DNA of 11,096 bases, taken from positions 1 through 11,096 of the forward strand of contig CALRDY010000016.1 of NCBI GenBank assembly GCA_943355045.1, read 5' to 3'. Each line of letters begins with the position of its first letter. Position 1 is the first letter of the stretch. Positions 1-6,530 of the stretch are shown here, piece after piece. Source of the DNA: Candidatus Nomurabacteria bacterium (GTDB lineage: Bacteria; Patescibacteriota; Minisyncoccia; Phycocordibacterales; Phycocordibacteraceae). The notes below the pieces were generated by a model. It was not told where the DNA came from. It ran no database searches and saw nothing but the letters and a program-made list of their open reading frames with translations. The translations under genes were made by a program, and so were the position numbers.

Positions 1-1
1 C

Positions 2-574
2 ATCGACATCCTCACCAAGTTCCGCAAAGGCATTTTCGATATTCTCGTCGGCGTGAACTTGCTTCGCGAAGGACTTGACCTGCCGGAAGTGGAACTTGTC
101 GGCATCCTCGACGCCGACAAAGAGGGTTTTTTGCGCTCTGAGACCGCACTTATCCAGACCATCGGTCGCGCGGCGCGCAACGTTCTCGGGCGCGTCATTC
201 TCTATGCCGATACGATGACCGGCTCGCTTGAGCGCGCTATCAGCGAGACGAATCGCCGCCGCGCGCTCCAAGTCGCTTACAACGAGAAGCATGGCATCAC
301 GCCGCAGACGATTAAAAAAGAGATCCGCGACATTGCGGCATCGATGCGCACCGAGCACCAGAAGACCATCGACGAGCTTCTTGTGCTTGATACGCTAGCG
401 TATCAAGATGATCCCGCGGCATTTATCAAGAGGAAGAGGGAAGAAATGGCCGAGGCGGTCGAGCAGCTTGATTTCGAAACGGCAGCGCTCATCCGCGACG
501 AACTCTACAAGCTCGAAGGAAACGGACCGAAGGCTAAAAAGCCCCGCACCCGCAAAGCGCTTTCCGGCTCATAA
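2..574 (+). CDS. uvrB: UvrABC excinuclease subunit B, C-terminal part (partial at window start)
   Basis: UvrB is the DNA-damage-verifying helicase-like subunit of nucleotide excision repair. UvrA loads it on DNA, and it then recruits UvrC. The frame is open from base 2; only about the last 190 codons are in the window. Visible are helicase motif V ([15 protein letters not shown], bases 47-91), the stretch [12 protein letters not shown], and motif VI (QTIGRAARN, with the ATP-sensing arginines). A C-terminal UVR motif ([15 protein letters not shown], about bases 457-501) is the part that contacts UvrC or UvrA. A short basic tail ([14 protein letters not shown]) precedes the TAA. The match to the UvrB family is near-textbook, so the identity is secure; the length and start cannot be judged. 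uvrA and uvrC follow about 3.2 kb downstream on the same strand, separated by a surface-protein cassette. Confidence 0.97.
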   Translation: MDILTKFRKGIFDILVGVNLLREGLDLPEVELVGILDADKEGFLRSETALIQTIGRAARNVLGRVILYADTMTGSLERAISETNRRRALQVAYNEKHGITPQTIKKEIRDIAASMRTEHQKTIDELLVLDTLAYQDDPAAFIKRKREEMAEAVEQLDFETAALIRDELYKLEGNGPKAKKPRTRKALSGS

Positions 575-588
575 TAATCGCTATTCAG

Positions 589-609
589 TTACAAGGTTCG
601 ACCTTGTAA
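589..609 (+). repeat. 9-bp hairpin after uvrB
   Basis: TTACAAGGT / ACCTTGTAA are perfect inverted arms (589-597 and 601-609) around TCG. The hairpin lies 15 nt after the uvrB stop. It is followed by AAAATAAAA rather than a T-run, so it is not a classic intrinsic terminator on this strand. On the opposite strand it would be followed by only a short A/T-rich stretch. It may be an mRNA 3'-end stabiliser or a copy of a dispersed palindromic repeat. Confidence 0.6.
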
Positions 610-646
610 AAATAAAATGGGGACAACCGCGATTGATTCGTGGGCA

Positions 647-663
647 GCTAGTATACTACTAGC
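647..663. promoter_or_regulatory. Promoter -10 inside a perfect palindrome
   Basis: GCTAGTA-TAC-TACTAGC is a perfect 7+3+7 inverted repeat. It contains a good -10 box, TATACT (652-657), whose 3' end is 8 nt before the ATG at 666. No -35 with standard spacing is evident (TTGATT at 633-638 is only 13 nt away). The expected transcription start falls on or next to the ATG, implying a leaderless or nearly leaderless mRNA for the surface-protein run. The symmetry over the -10 could be an operator. Confidence 0.5.
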
Positions 664-665
664 AA

Positions 666-1001
666 ATGGAAGAGGTAACTGAGCACATTAAGTCTTTCTA
701 CGAAAGGATCGGCCAATGGATTTTGATGCTTGTCGTCGCTCTTGCGGTCGGGTGGCTTTGGCTGAGTTGGCGTAATGCCTGGTTCCCGTTCGGTACTGCA
801 TCTTTTATGACGCCAGCGGTTACTACGGCGCCACAGCAAACGCAAGAAGATACCTTGAAGTCGCTTACCGCTCCCGCGACTCCGACGAGCAGTCCAGCCG
901 CCATCCTCAAACAGCTCACGCCGCCTAAATCTTCAAAAACGATACAGACGAACCCGATCGACACGACGTCAGTGCTCGACTCGCTTACGCCCAAAAAATA
1001 A
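666..1001 (+). CDS. Small membrane-anchored protein with Pro/Thr-rich exterior tail
   Basis: A 111-residue protein that I do not recognise as a named family. It has a short charged N-terminus (MEEVTEHIKSFYERIGQ), one hydrophobic helix (about residues 18-34) and a low-complexity Thr/Pro/Ser tail of about 70 residues. The tail carries three spaced copies of a nonapeptide: DTLKSLTAP (62-70), AILKQLTPP (79-87) and SVLDSLTPK (102-110), the last at the extreme C-terminus. An uncleaved signal anchor with the tail outside is the simplest topology, but this is inferred. The ATG at 666 follows a -10 box by 8 nt. The next ATG (1003) begins one base after this stop (999-1001), so the two genes are surely co-transcribed. 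An antisense frame over the same bases has no family features. Function unknown. Confidence 0.75.
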   Translation: MEEVTEHIKSFYERIGQWILMLVVALAVGWLWLSWRNAWFPFGTASFMTPAVTTAPQQTQEDTLKSLTAPATPTSSPAAILKQLTPPKSSKTIQTNPIDTTSVLDSLTPKK

Positions 1002-1002
1002 C

Positions 1003-2100
1003 ATGCCATCGATACCTCTTCCTCGCCTCCTTCTTCTGCCGCTCCTCATCGCGGTGCTTGTGCTCGGGGGAAGCGCGGTGCTGCCGCGCATGGCAGAGGC
1101 GGTCGGCTCGATGTCCGTTACTGGCTACGCCTGGTCGCAGTACCTGGGCTGGATCAGTTTCAGCGGCACCGGATACGGCGTATCCGAAGACACGACGACC
1201 GGAGCACTTTCCGGCTACGCATGGTCATCTAATTTCGGCTGGATCAGTTTTAATGCGTCTGACGGGACGCATCCGGCGGGAGCGGCCAATGTCATTACCA
1301 AGGCGGTTACCGGATGGGCGCGCGCTTGCGCAGCTTTTGCTGACAAGAACGCTTGCAGCGGAGCGCTCGATGCAAACAGCGGCGGATGGGACGGCTGGAT
1401 CGCCCTTGCGGGTACCGCGTCGGACTCTTCCACGTACGGCGTTACCCAGAATGCCAACTGCACCTGGACCGGCTACGCCTGGGGTTCTGATGCTATCGGA
1501 GCGATCAGCATGAGCGGTACTGCTACCGACGGTTCTGCCTACGGCGTTACCGCCGCCGACGCTTCTGCGTGCGCCGGCGTGCCCACCGCCACGCTCGCTG
1601 CGAGTCCGGACACGGTCGACAATGGTCAATCCTCGACACTGACCTGGAGTTCTACGGGATCGACGTCTTGCACGGCGGCCGGCGGATTCTCGACGGGCGG
1701 CGCAACCTCCGGTAGCGTCTCGGTCGGGCCACTCTCCTCCACGCAGAACTACCAGATCAGCTGCACCGGCACGGGCGGTTCCGCCAATTCGAATGTCGCG
1801 ACGGTAACCGTCCTCACTCCGACTGTCGCGATCAGCGCCACTCCCGATCGTGTGGTAAGCGGCGGCACGACGACGGTCTCGTGGAACGCTACCAATGTGA
1901 ATTCCTGCGGCATCACGAGAAATGGTACGACCTGGCAGACACTTACGGCCGATGGTTCTCGCGTGGTTTCCGGTTCCGCTCCCGATACCATCACTTCTCA
2001 GACCACGTACATCATTACCTGTACGAACAATGCCGGCGCCTCTGCCACCGCGACCGCCACGCAGGTCGTGAATATTCAGGGGTCCTTCGGCGAATTTTAA
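1003..2100 (+). CDS. Secreted surface protein: GYAW repeats plus two Ig-like domains
   Basis: A 365-residue exported protein. The N-terminus is a classic signal peptide: an Arg, a long Leu-rich core (residues 9-27) and probable cleavage after AEA at 31-33. The next part contains repeated aromatic motifs of the type GYAWS..(L/F)GWISF: residues 41-53, 71-83 and a degenerate copy at 157-170, plus GWDGWIALAG at 128-137. I associate this layout with Parcubacteria surface proteins of unknown function. Two Ig-like beta-sandwich modules follow, about residues 195-270 and 273-357. Each has a Cys pair suited to an intradomain disulfide (223/254 and 302/340), and WSS/WNA stretches mark the C strand. There is no LPXTG motif or C-terminal membrane helix, so the attachment mode is unclear. 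No SD precedes the ATG; the one-base gap to the upstream stop suggests coupling or re-initiation. Likely role: cell-surface adhesion or envelope structure. Confidence 0.85.
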   Translation: MPSIPLPRLLLLPLLIAVLVLGGSAVLPRMAEAVGSMSVTGYAWSQYLGWISFSGTGYGVSEDTTTGALSGYAWSSNFGWISFNASDGTHPAGAANVITKAVTGWARACAAFADKNACSGALDANSGGWDGWIALAGTASDSSTYGVTQNANCTWTGYAWGSDAIGAISMSGTATDGSAYGVTAADASACAGVPTATLAASPDTVDNGQSSTLTWSSTGSTSCTAAGGFSTGGATSGSVSVGPLSSTQNYQISCTGTGGSANSNVATVTVLTPTVAISATPDRVVSGGTTTVSWNATNVNSCGITRNGTTWQTLTADGSRVVSGSAPDTITSQTTYIITCTNNAGASATATATQVVNIQGSFGEF

Positions 2101-2112
2101 TCCTACTATTCT

Positions 2113-2706
2113 ATGAACCACCGCCGCATACTCTCGCAGATCGCTCTCGTTACCGGGGCGCTCCTGCTCTCCGTCGGCGTGCAAACCTTCGCCGCATTCT
2201 CTGCACCCTCAACCGCGCCGCCGGGCGCCGATGCGTATGCGCCGCTTCACACCGGCTCGGACGCGCAATCAAAAGTCGGCGGTCTCCTCCTCAATACCGG
2301 CGGCGCGATCAACGGACTCATCGTGCAATTTGGGAATGTGGGCATAGGAACAACCAATCCGACGGCGAGACTAGAAGTTGCGGGAGAAATTAAAATTGGA
2401 AATACTGGTATGGGTTGCAATACTGCAGCGCAAGGTGTTATGCGCTACAACGCCACCGGCAAAAAAATGGAGTTTTGTTCTCCCGATGGTGCGGGTACCG
2501 GTGTCCCGGGATGGGCAGCGATGGGAACTGTAGCGGCGAGCGCTCATGCGCCCGATACTCAAACTTTCAATGCTTCAGGTACCTGGACAAAACCAACCGG
2601 CTTTTCTTCAACAGCTGCATCTCTTGTCCGCTGTTGGGGATCCGGAGGGGGAGGAGGGGGGGGATGGAGGAGCGGGACCAGGGGGAGGAGACTTCGGGAA
2701 CACTAG
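2113..2706 (+). CDS. Glycine-rich tail-fibre-like surface protein, 5' reading frame (frame broken at G8)
   Basis: Start 12 nt after the previous stop, without an SD. Residues 1-28 form a signal peptide or N-terminal anchor (MNHRRILSQI, then a hydrophobic core, ending TFAA). Residues 29-86 form a module shared with the gene at 3133 (APPGADAYAPLHTGSDAQSK ... FGNVGIGTTNP). The VGIGTTNP..RLEV motif resembles phage tail-fibre and collar-type surface proteins. A spacer with two Cys (102, 122) follows, then FNASGTWTKPTGFSS and the start of a glycine-rich domain (RCWGSGGGG). That domain opening is typical of the glycine-rich family found in tail fibres. At the G8 run (2656-2663) this frame turns into 14 non-family residues (WRSGTRGRRLREH) and stops at 2706. 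The rest of the domain continues in the next frame (see 2657-3136). Taken alone, the 197-residue product would be a truncated form. I read 2113-3136 as one gene of about 340 codons, with one G too many for continuous reading. Confidence 0.8.
   Translation: MNHRRILSQIALVTGALLLSVGVQTFAAFSAPSTAPPGADAYAPLHTGSDAQSKVGGLLLNTGGAINGLIVQFGNVGIGTTNPTARLEVAGEIKIGNTGMGCNTAAQGVMRYNATGKKMEFCSPDGAGTGVPGWAAMGTVAASAHAPDTQTFNASGTWTKPTGFSSTAASLVRCWGSGGGGGGGWRSGTRGRRLREH
2656..2663 (+). repeat. G8 homopolymer at the frame break
   Basis: Eight consecutive G within a 21-nt all-purine run (2644-2664). Seven G would join the frame of 2113 to that of 2657-3136. G-tracts of 5, 8, 3 and 5 (2647-2651, 2656-2663, 2674-2676, 2681-2685) also make this a possible G-quadruplex. 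Candidate explanations are a phase-variable tract, a +1 recoding site, or a sequencing/assembly length error. Confidence 0.85.
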
Positions 2707-3136
2707 TGGCGGCCCCGGCGGTAATGGAGGCGGAGGGGCTTATGAAGAGGTCACGATCCTTCTGTCATCCTTGCCTGCAAGCGTACCTATTTCCATTATC
2801 CCTGGCGCCGCCGGCATTACCGGTGGCTTTGCCGGTTCTGGCAGCAACGGAGGTACTGGCTCGACCAGCTTTGGTAGCACGCTCGTGGCCGCGGGCGGTG
2901 GTGGTGGTGGCGGCGGTGGTGGTGGCTATGATTCTTTTACTGGGCAATATTATAACGGCTCAAGTGGGATTCCTGGCGCCGGCGGCATCGCCTATACTGC
3001 GAACGGTGTTTCTGGCTATAGTTCTGGCACTGCAGGACTCGGCGGCGGACTCGGAACAAGTCCTGGTGGTGGTGGTGCAGGCGGTTCATCTGGTGCCAAT
3101 GGAAGGTGTATTGTTACTATCACTGATAATGTATGA
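2657..3136 (+). CDS. Same glycine-rich surface protein, 3' reading frame (C-terminal half)
   Basis: This frame continues the glycine-rich domain begun in the gene starting at 2113. It reads GGDGGAGPGGGDFGNTSGGP, then AYEEVTILLSSLPASVPISI (a beta-rich stretch), SSTSFG-like GSTSFGSTLVAAGG, an 11-Gly tract (2894-2926), and ends GRCIVTITDNV. The order is what one expects for the Gly-rich tail-fibre domain: Gly run, beta strands, G..STSFG..AAGG, Gly run, final strand ending in VT. Extending the frame upstream to an ATG at 2546 gives residues with no family features, so 2546 is probably not a real start. I consider this segment to be translated only if the G8 run loses a base or is bypassed. The later Gly tract uses GGT/GGC, unlike the GGA/GGG codons around the G8 run. 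The TGA (3134-3136) overlaps the next ATG as ATGA, showing that this frame's end is functionally tied to the following gene. Confidence 0.7.
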   Translation, partial: GGDGGAGPGGGDFGNTSGGPGGNGGGGAYEEVTILLSSLPASVPISIIPGAAGITGGFAGSGSNGGTGSTSFGSTLVAAGGGGGGGGGGGYDSFTGQYYNGSSGIPGAGGIAYTANGVSGYSSGTAGLGGGLGTSPGGGGAGGSSGANGRCIVTITDNV

Positions 3137-3597
3137 ACCATCGCCGTTTCCTCTCCCAGATCGTACTCATCGTCGGAGTGCTTCTGTTCTCCGCGGGTCT
3201 TCAGACGTTTGCTGCATTCACAGCGCCCGCAACCGCGCCGCCGGGCGCCGATGCGTATGCGCCGCTCCACACCGGCTCGGACGCGCAATCGAAAGTCGGC
3301 GGACTTCTCCTCAATACCGGCGGCGCGACGAACGGTCTCATCGTGCAGTTTGGCAATGTGGGCATCGGCACGACGAACCCATCGCAAAGACTTGAAATAA
3401 ACGGCAACGTGCAGATAAGCGGTACCATTCGAGGAGCGAGCTACGGATTTGGGGGAATGTATACGATTCTTGGTGATCAGGTTTCTTGTGGGTATCCAAA
3501 CCCAATAACTGGCGGCTGCAGTTGTCCGAGTGGTTTTACTACTTCGCCCCCAAATTACACCGTCGCTACTTTGGTAACTTATTTTTGTTACAAGTAA
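3133..3597 (+). CDS. Paralogous surface protein: shared N-terminal module, Cys-containing tail
   Basis: A 154-residue exported protein. Residues 1-86 align without gaps to residues 1-86 of the gene at 2113: MNHRRFLSQI and a hydrophobic signal core ending TFAA, then the APPGADAYAPLHTGSDAQSK and VGIGTTNP motifs. The nucleotide sequences are also closely similar at a constant offset of 1020 bp, so the pair arose by duplication. The C-terminal part differs completely: RLEINGNVQISGTIRGASYG, then a short domain with four Cys (119, 129, 131, 152) in the pattern CGYPNPITGGCSCPSGF ... FCYK. Disulfide bonding outside the membrane is plausible. The ATG overlaps the preceding TGA (ATGA), so translation is probably coupled to that frame. 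It is the last gene of the surface cassette; uvrA has its own promoter. Exact function unknown. Confidence 0.82.
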   Translation: MNHRRFLSQIVLIVGVLLFSAGLQTFAAFTAPATAPPGADAYAPLHTGSDAQSKVGGLLLNTGGATNGLIVQFGNVGIGTTNPSQRLEINGNVQISGTIRGASYGFGGMYTILGDQVSCGYPNPITGGCSCPSGFTTSPPNYTVATLVTYFCYK

Positions 3598-3720
3598 AAC
3601 AGTCCGTCTCATTCAGCAGAATGACCTACTGGGTCGCCACCCCCACTATAAGCGGACGGGGCATTCTGGCCGAGACCAGTCAAAGATTGAATTGAATCGT
3701 TTCCCCGTTCGTAAGAAAAG

Positions 3721-3758
3721 TGGTATAGTCATACCGTACCTGCCCCACCACGGGCAGG
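3721..3758 (+). promoter_or_regulatory. uvrA extended -10 promoter with nested palindrome and leader hairpin
   Basis: TGGTATAGT (3721-3729) is an extended -10 box; the -35 at 17 nt is weak (TTCCCC, 3701-3706). The -10 lies inside GGTAT-AGTC-ATACC (3722-3735), a perfect 5+4+5 palindrome that could be an operator. The expected start is near 3736, giving a leader of about 59 nt. That leader begins with the hairpin CCTGCCC-CACCAC-GGGCAGG (3739-3758). The rest of the intergenic stretch from 3598 shows only a weak CATTC-AGCA-GAATG hairpin near 3610 and no T-run terminator. Confidence 0.55.
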
Positions 3759-3794
3759 AATTGTGCTTAATGTGGAGCGCGCGGCACTATTTTT

Positions 3795-6530
3795 ATGAAA
3801 AAGACCAAACCAGAAGGGCGCGAACACCGGCCCCGTGAGATAGTCGAAGACGACATCTCACGGGGCAAGCACGGAAGCCGTGACCATCGTCACGGTAGTG
3901 ACTGGCTGTCTGTCCGTGGAGCAAGGACCCATAATTTGAAGAATATCTCAGTTGAGATGCCACGCGGCGCGATGACGGTCATCACGGGTCTTTCGGGAAG
4001 CGGAAAGTCATCGCTTGCGTTCGATACGATTTTTGCCGAGGGGCAGCGGCGTTATGTCGAATCGCTCTCCGCGTATGCGCGGCAATTCCTCAATCAGATG
4101 GCGAAGCCGGATGTCGACGAGATTACCGGTCTTTCGCCAGCCATTTCCATAGATCAGAAGAGCCGCTCAAATAATCCTCGCTCGACGGTAGCGACGGTCA
4201 CTGAAATTTACGATTACCTGCGCGTGCTCTACGCGCGTGCGGGACAGCCCTACTGCATTCATCACGATGTGCCCATTGTGCGGCTCTCGAAAGAAGAGAT
4301 GATCAAAATGGTGTTCATGCGGGTGGAAGCGAAACGTAAAGGCACGGGGACGAGTGTCATGGGTGTCGCTGTCGATAAGACGGCGGTTACTATTTACGCG
4401 CCGGTCGTCGTCGGCAGGAAGGGTGAGTACTACCAGCTGCTCTACGACCTTCTCGGCAAAGGATATGAAAAAGTCGTCATCGACGGGAAGCAGCAGTCGC
4501 TCCGCGAAAAGATCGTGCTCGACCGGAACAAGCAGCACAGCATCGACGTGCTCGTCGACTCTATCTTCGTTTCTGAATTCGCACGCACAACCGCAGGTGC
4601 ACGTGAGCGCTTGTCGGAAGCTCTCGAGCTCGCACTTAAACAGTCGGACGGCCTCGTGAAGATCCAGCACGCCGACGGCACGCTCGAGACGCTCTCGTCG
4701 AAATTTATTTGTCCGGAGGACGGAGCCTCTTTTCCTGAAGTCGAACCACGACTCTTTTCTTTTAATTCGCCGTATGGTGCATGTCCGGCGTGCCACGGTC
4801 TCGGCACCGAATCGCTTTTTTCAGAAGAAATCTGTCCGGTATGTGCAGGGAAGCGTCTGCGCCCCGAGGCGCTTCGCGTATTTCTTACATCTGGCAACTT
4901 GGAGGCCGGGCCTCCAAGTGGAGGCCCGGCCTCCAAGTTGGGCGTCAACATTGTGGACTTTACGAACATGTCGATTAAGGAGGCGAAAGAGTTCGTCGAT
5001 ACTATCGAGCTGTCGGAAATGAAGAAAGATATCGCCGCGCCCATCCTCAAGGAAATAAATAGTCGTTTGACCTTCATGCTGAATGTCGGTCTCGACTACC
5101 TGACCCTCAATCGCTCCGCCGCGACGCTCTCGGGCGGGGAAGCGCAGCGCATCCGGCTCGCCTCGCAGCTCGGCAGCGGGCTCACGGGCGCTTTGTATGT
5201 GCTTGACGAGCCGACCATCGGGCTCCATCAGCGCGACAATGACCGCCTCATCAAGACCTTGCTCGTCCTGAAAGAGCTCGGGAATACGATTATCATCGTC
5301 GAACATGACGAAGATACGATTTATTCCGCTGATTATCTCGTCGACATCGGTCCGGGCGCGGGCGTGCATGGAGGTCAGGTCGTCGCGTCCGGCTGGCTCG
5401 ATGATCTTCTGACCGCAAAGGAGAATGAGAACAGTTCGCTCACGCTTTCGTACTTGCGACAGGAAAAAGAAATTGCGATACCCGAGGTGCGCCGCACGAG
5501 CGAAAAGGGCTGGATCAAAGTGCGCGGCGCGACCCTGCATAATCTCGTGAATCAGAATATCGACGTGCCGCTCGGGAAGCTCGTGTGTATCACGGGCGTT
5601 TCGGGAAGCGGGAAGTCGACCTTCCTCTACGACATTCTGCATCGCAATATCGCCGGACGCTTTGCTCGGCGCGAAGCGAAGCTCGCTCATATCGCGTCTT
5701 TGACCGGCACCGAATACGTTGGTCGCGCGGTGCTCATCGATCAGTCGCCCATCGGCCGCACGCCGCGCTCAAATCCGGCGACGTACACGGGCGCCTTCAC
5801 GCATATTCGCGACCTCTTCGCCGCGACGCCTGAAGCGCGCGCGCGAGGATGGAAGCCGGGACGCTTCTCGTTCAACGTCCCTGGCGGCCGCTGCGAAGCG
5901 TGCCAAGGAAACGGTTCCATCGCGGTCGAGATGCACTTTTTGCCGACGGTATATGTGACGTGCGATATCTGCATGGGCAAACGCTTCATGAAAGAGACGC
6001 TTGAGATCACGTTTCGCGGAAAGACCATCCATGAAGTGCTCCAGATGACGATTGAGGAAGCAGAGAAATTCTTCGGCGACATTCCTGCGATCAGCGATCG
6101 CCTGATGAGCTTGAACTCGACTGGGCTTGAATACCTCACGCTCGGGCAGAGCGCGACGACGCTCTCGGGCGGGGAGGCGCAACGCGTAAAAATTGCGAGC
6201 GAACTGTACCGTTCGATGACGATGAAGACGATTTACCTTCTCGATGAGCCGACGGTCGGCCTTCACTACGAGGACGTGCGCAAGCTCATCGAAATCCTGC
6301 AAGAGCTCGTGCTGCGTGGCAATACGGTCGTCGTCATCGAGCACAATCTCGATGTCATCAAGAGCTCTGACTACATCATCGACTTCGGTCCTGAGGGCGG
6401 CGCGGGTGGCGGAAAAATAGTTGCGAAGGGTACGCCTGAAGAGGTCGTCGACACAAAGGGTTCGTATACCGGAGAATATCTCGAGAAAGCTCTGCGACGC
6501 CATGCAAAAAAGCGCTCTACAAAAATATAA
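3795..6530 (+). CDS. uvrA: UvrABC excinuclease subunit A (compact form, palindrome insertions)
   Basis: UvrA is the dimeric ABC-type ATPase that scans DNA for damage and loads UvrB. At 911 residues it is near the family's usual 940, but differently built. ABC module 1 has Walker A GLSGSGKS (65-72), signature [13 protein letters not shown] and Walker [13 protein letters not shown]. Module 2 has [23 protein letters not shown] and [11 protein letters not shown]. The UvrB-binding region ([10 protein letters not shown] to about residue 300) is present. The C-terminal zinc finger is complete (CEACQGNG ... CDICMGKRF). The first finger reads C306-P-E-D instead of C-x2-C, with C330/C333 kept. Only about ten residues separate GLG from [10 protein letters not shown] (C347, C350), where E. 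coli has roughly 110-125; the flexible insertion domain is therefore missing. Residues 1-36 are an extension rich in hairpin DNA, and residues 368-383 come from an inserted palindrome. The start is the only ATG before the conserved [11 protein letters not shown]; no SD. uvrC overlaps its 3' end. Confidence 0.97.
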   Translation: MKKTKPEGREHRPREIVEDDISRGKHGSRDHRHGSDWLSVRGARTHNLKNISVEMPRGAMTVITGLSGSGKSSLAFDTIFAEGQRRYVESLSAYARQFLNQMAKPDVDEITGLSPAISIDQKSRSNNPRSTVATVTEIYDYLRVLYARAGQPYCIHHDVPIVRLSKEEMIKMVFMRVEAKRKGTGTSVMGVAVDKTAVTIYAPVVVGRKGEYYQLLYDLLGKGYEKVVIDGKQQSLREKIVLDRNKQHSIDVLVDSIFVSEFARTTAGARERLSEALELALKQSDGLVKIQHADGTLETLSSKFICPEDGASFPEVEPRLFSFNSPYGACPACHGLGTESLFSEEICPVCAGKRLRPEALRVFLTSGNLEAGPPSGGPASKLGVNIVDFTNMSIKEAKEFVDTIELSEMKKDIAAPILKEINSRLTFMLNVGLDYLTLNRSAATLSGGEAQRIRLASQLGSGLTGALYVLDEPTIGLHQRDNDRLIKTLLVLKELGNTIIIVEHDEDTIYSADYLVDIGPGAGVHGGQVVASGWLDDLLTAKENENSSLTLSYLRQEKEIAIPEVRRTSEKGWIKVRGATLHNLVNQNIDVPLGKLVCITGVSGSGKSTFLYDILHRNIAGRFARREAKLAHIASLTGTEYVGRAVLIDQSPIGRTPRSNPATYTGAFTHIRDLFAATPEARARGWKPGRFSFNVPGGRCEACQGNGSIAVEMHFLPTVYVTCDICMGKRFMKETLEITFRGKTIHEVLQMTIEEAEKFFGDIPAISDRLMSLNSTGLEYLTLGQSATTLSGGEAQRVKIASELYRSMTMKTIYLLDEPTVGLHYEDVRKLIEILQELVLRGNTVVVIEHNLDVIKSSDYIIDFGPEGGAGGGKIVAKGTPEEVVDTKGSYTGEYLEKALRRHAKKRSTKI
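3830..3866. repeat. 12-bp inverted repeat in uvrA 5' coding region
   Basis: GCCCCGTGAGAT (3830-3841) and ATCTCACGGGGC (3855-3866) are perfect inverted arms around a 13-nt loop that itself contains GTC-GAA-GAC. It starts 35 nt after the uvrA ATG and encodes part of the non-conserved N-terminal extension. In mRNA it would be a stable hairpin close to the start codon. Confidence 0.8.
3878..3895. repeat. 7-bp inverted repeat in uvrA 5' coding region
   Basis: CCGTGAC-CATC-GTCACGG (3878-3884, 3889-3895), a perfect tetraloop hairpin 11 nt after the preceding palindrome. It ends just before the conserved UvrA core begins ([12 protein letters not shown]). Confidence 0.7.
4895..4940. repeat. 46-bp palindromic element inserted in frame in uvrA
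   Basis: The arms at 4895-4916 and 4919-4940 are perfect 22-bp inverted repeats around AG. Each arm contains the smaller palindrome GGAGGCC-G/C-GGCCTCC, so GGAGGCC or its complement occurs four times. The element is flanked by GG on both sides (4893-4894, 4941-4942), a possible 2-bp target duplication. Element plus one GG is 48 bp, that is 16 codons ([16 protein letters not shown], residues 368-383). Removing it restores [16 protein letters not shown], which aligns without a gap problem to ordinary UvrA. It resembles Rickettsia palindromic elements in behaviour, not in sequence. Confidence 0.85.

Noticed and set aside
1225..2184. Long minus-strand frame of 319 codons opposite the GYAW/Ig-like gene
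   Set aside because: Low-complexity Arg/Gly-rich sequence with no family pattern; the + frame has a signal peptide and repeated motifs.
2546..2656. ATG 2546 as the start of a separate gene for the 3' half of the glycine-rich protein
   Set aside because: Residues before the G8 run in this frame have no family likeness, while the frame from 2113 does; a frame break in one gene explains the data better.
2894..2926. GGT/GGC triplet run as a CRISPR or satellite repeat
   Set aside because: It is simply an 11-glycine coding tract in frame with the protein; no spacers.
4821..5690. Long minus-strand frame of 289 codons within uvrA
   Set aside because: A shadow of uvrA caused by codon bias in G+C-rich DNA.
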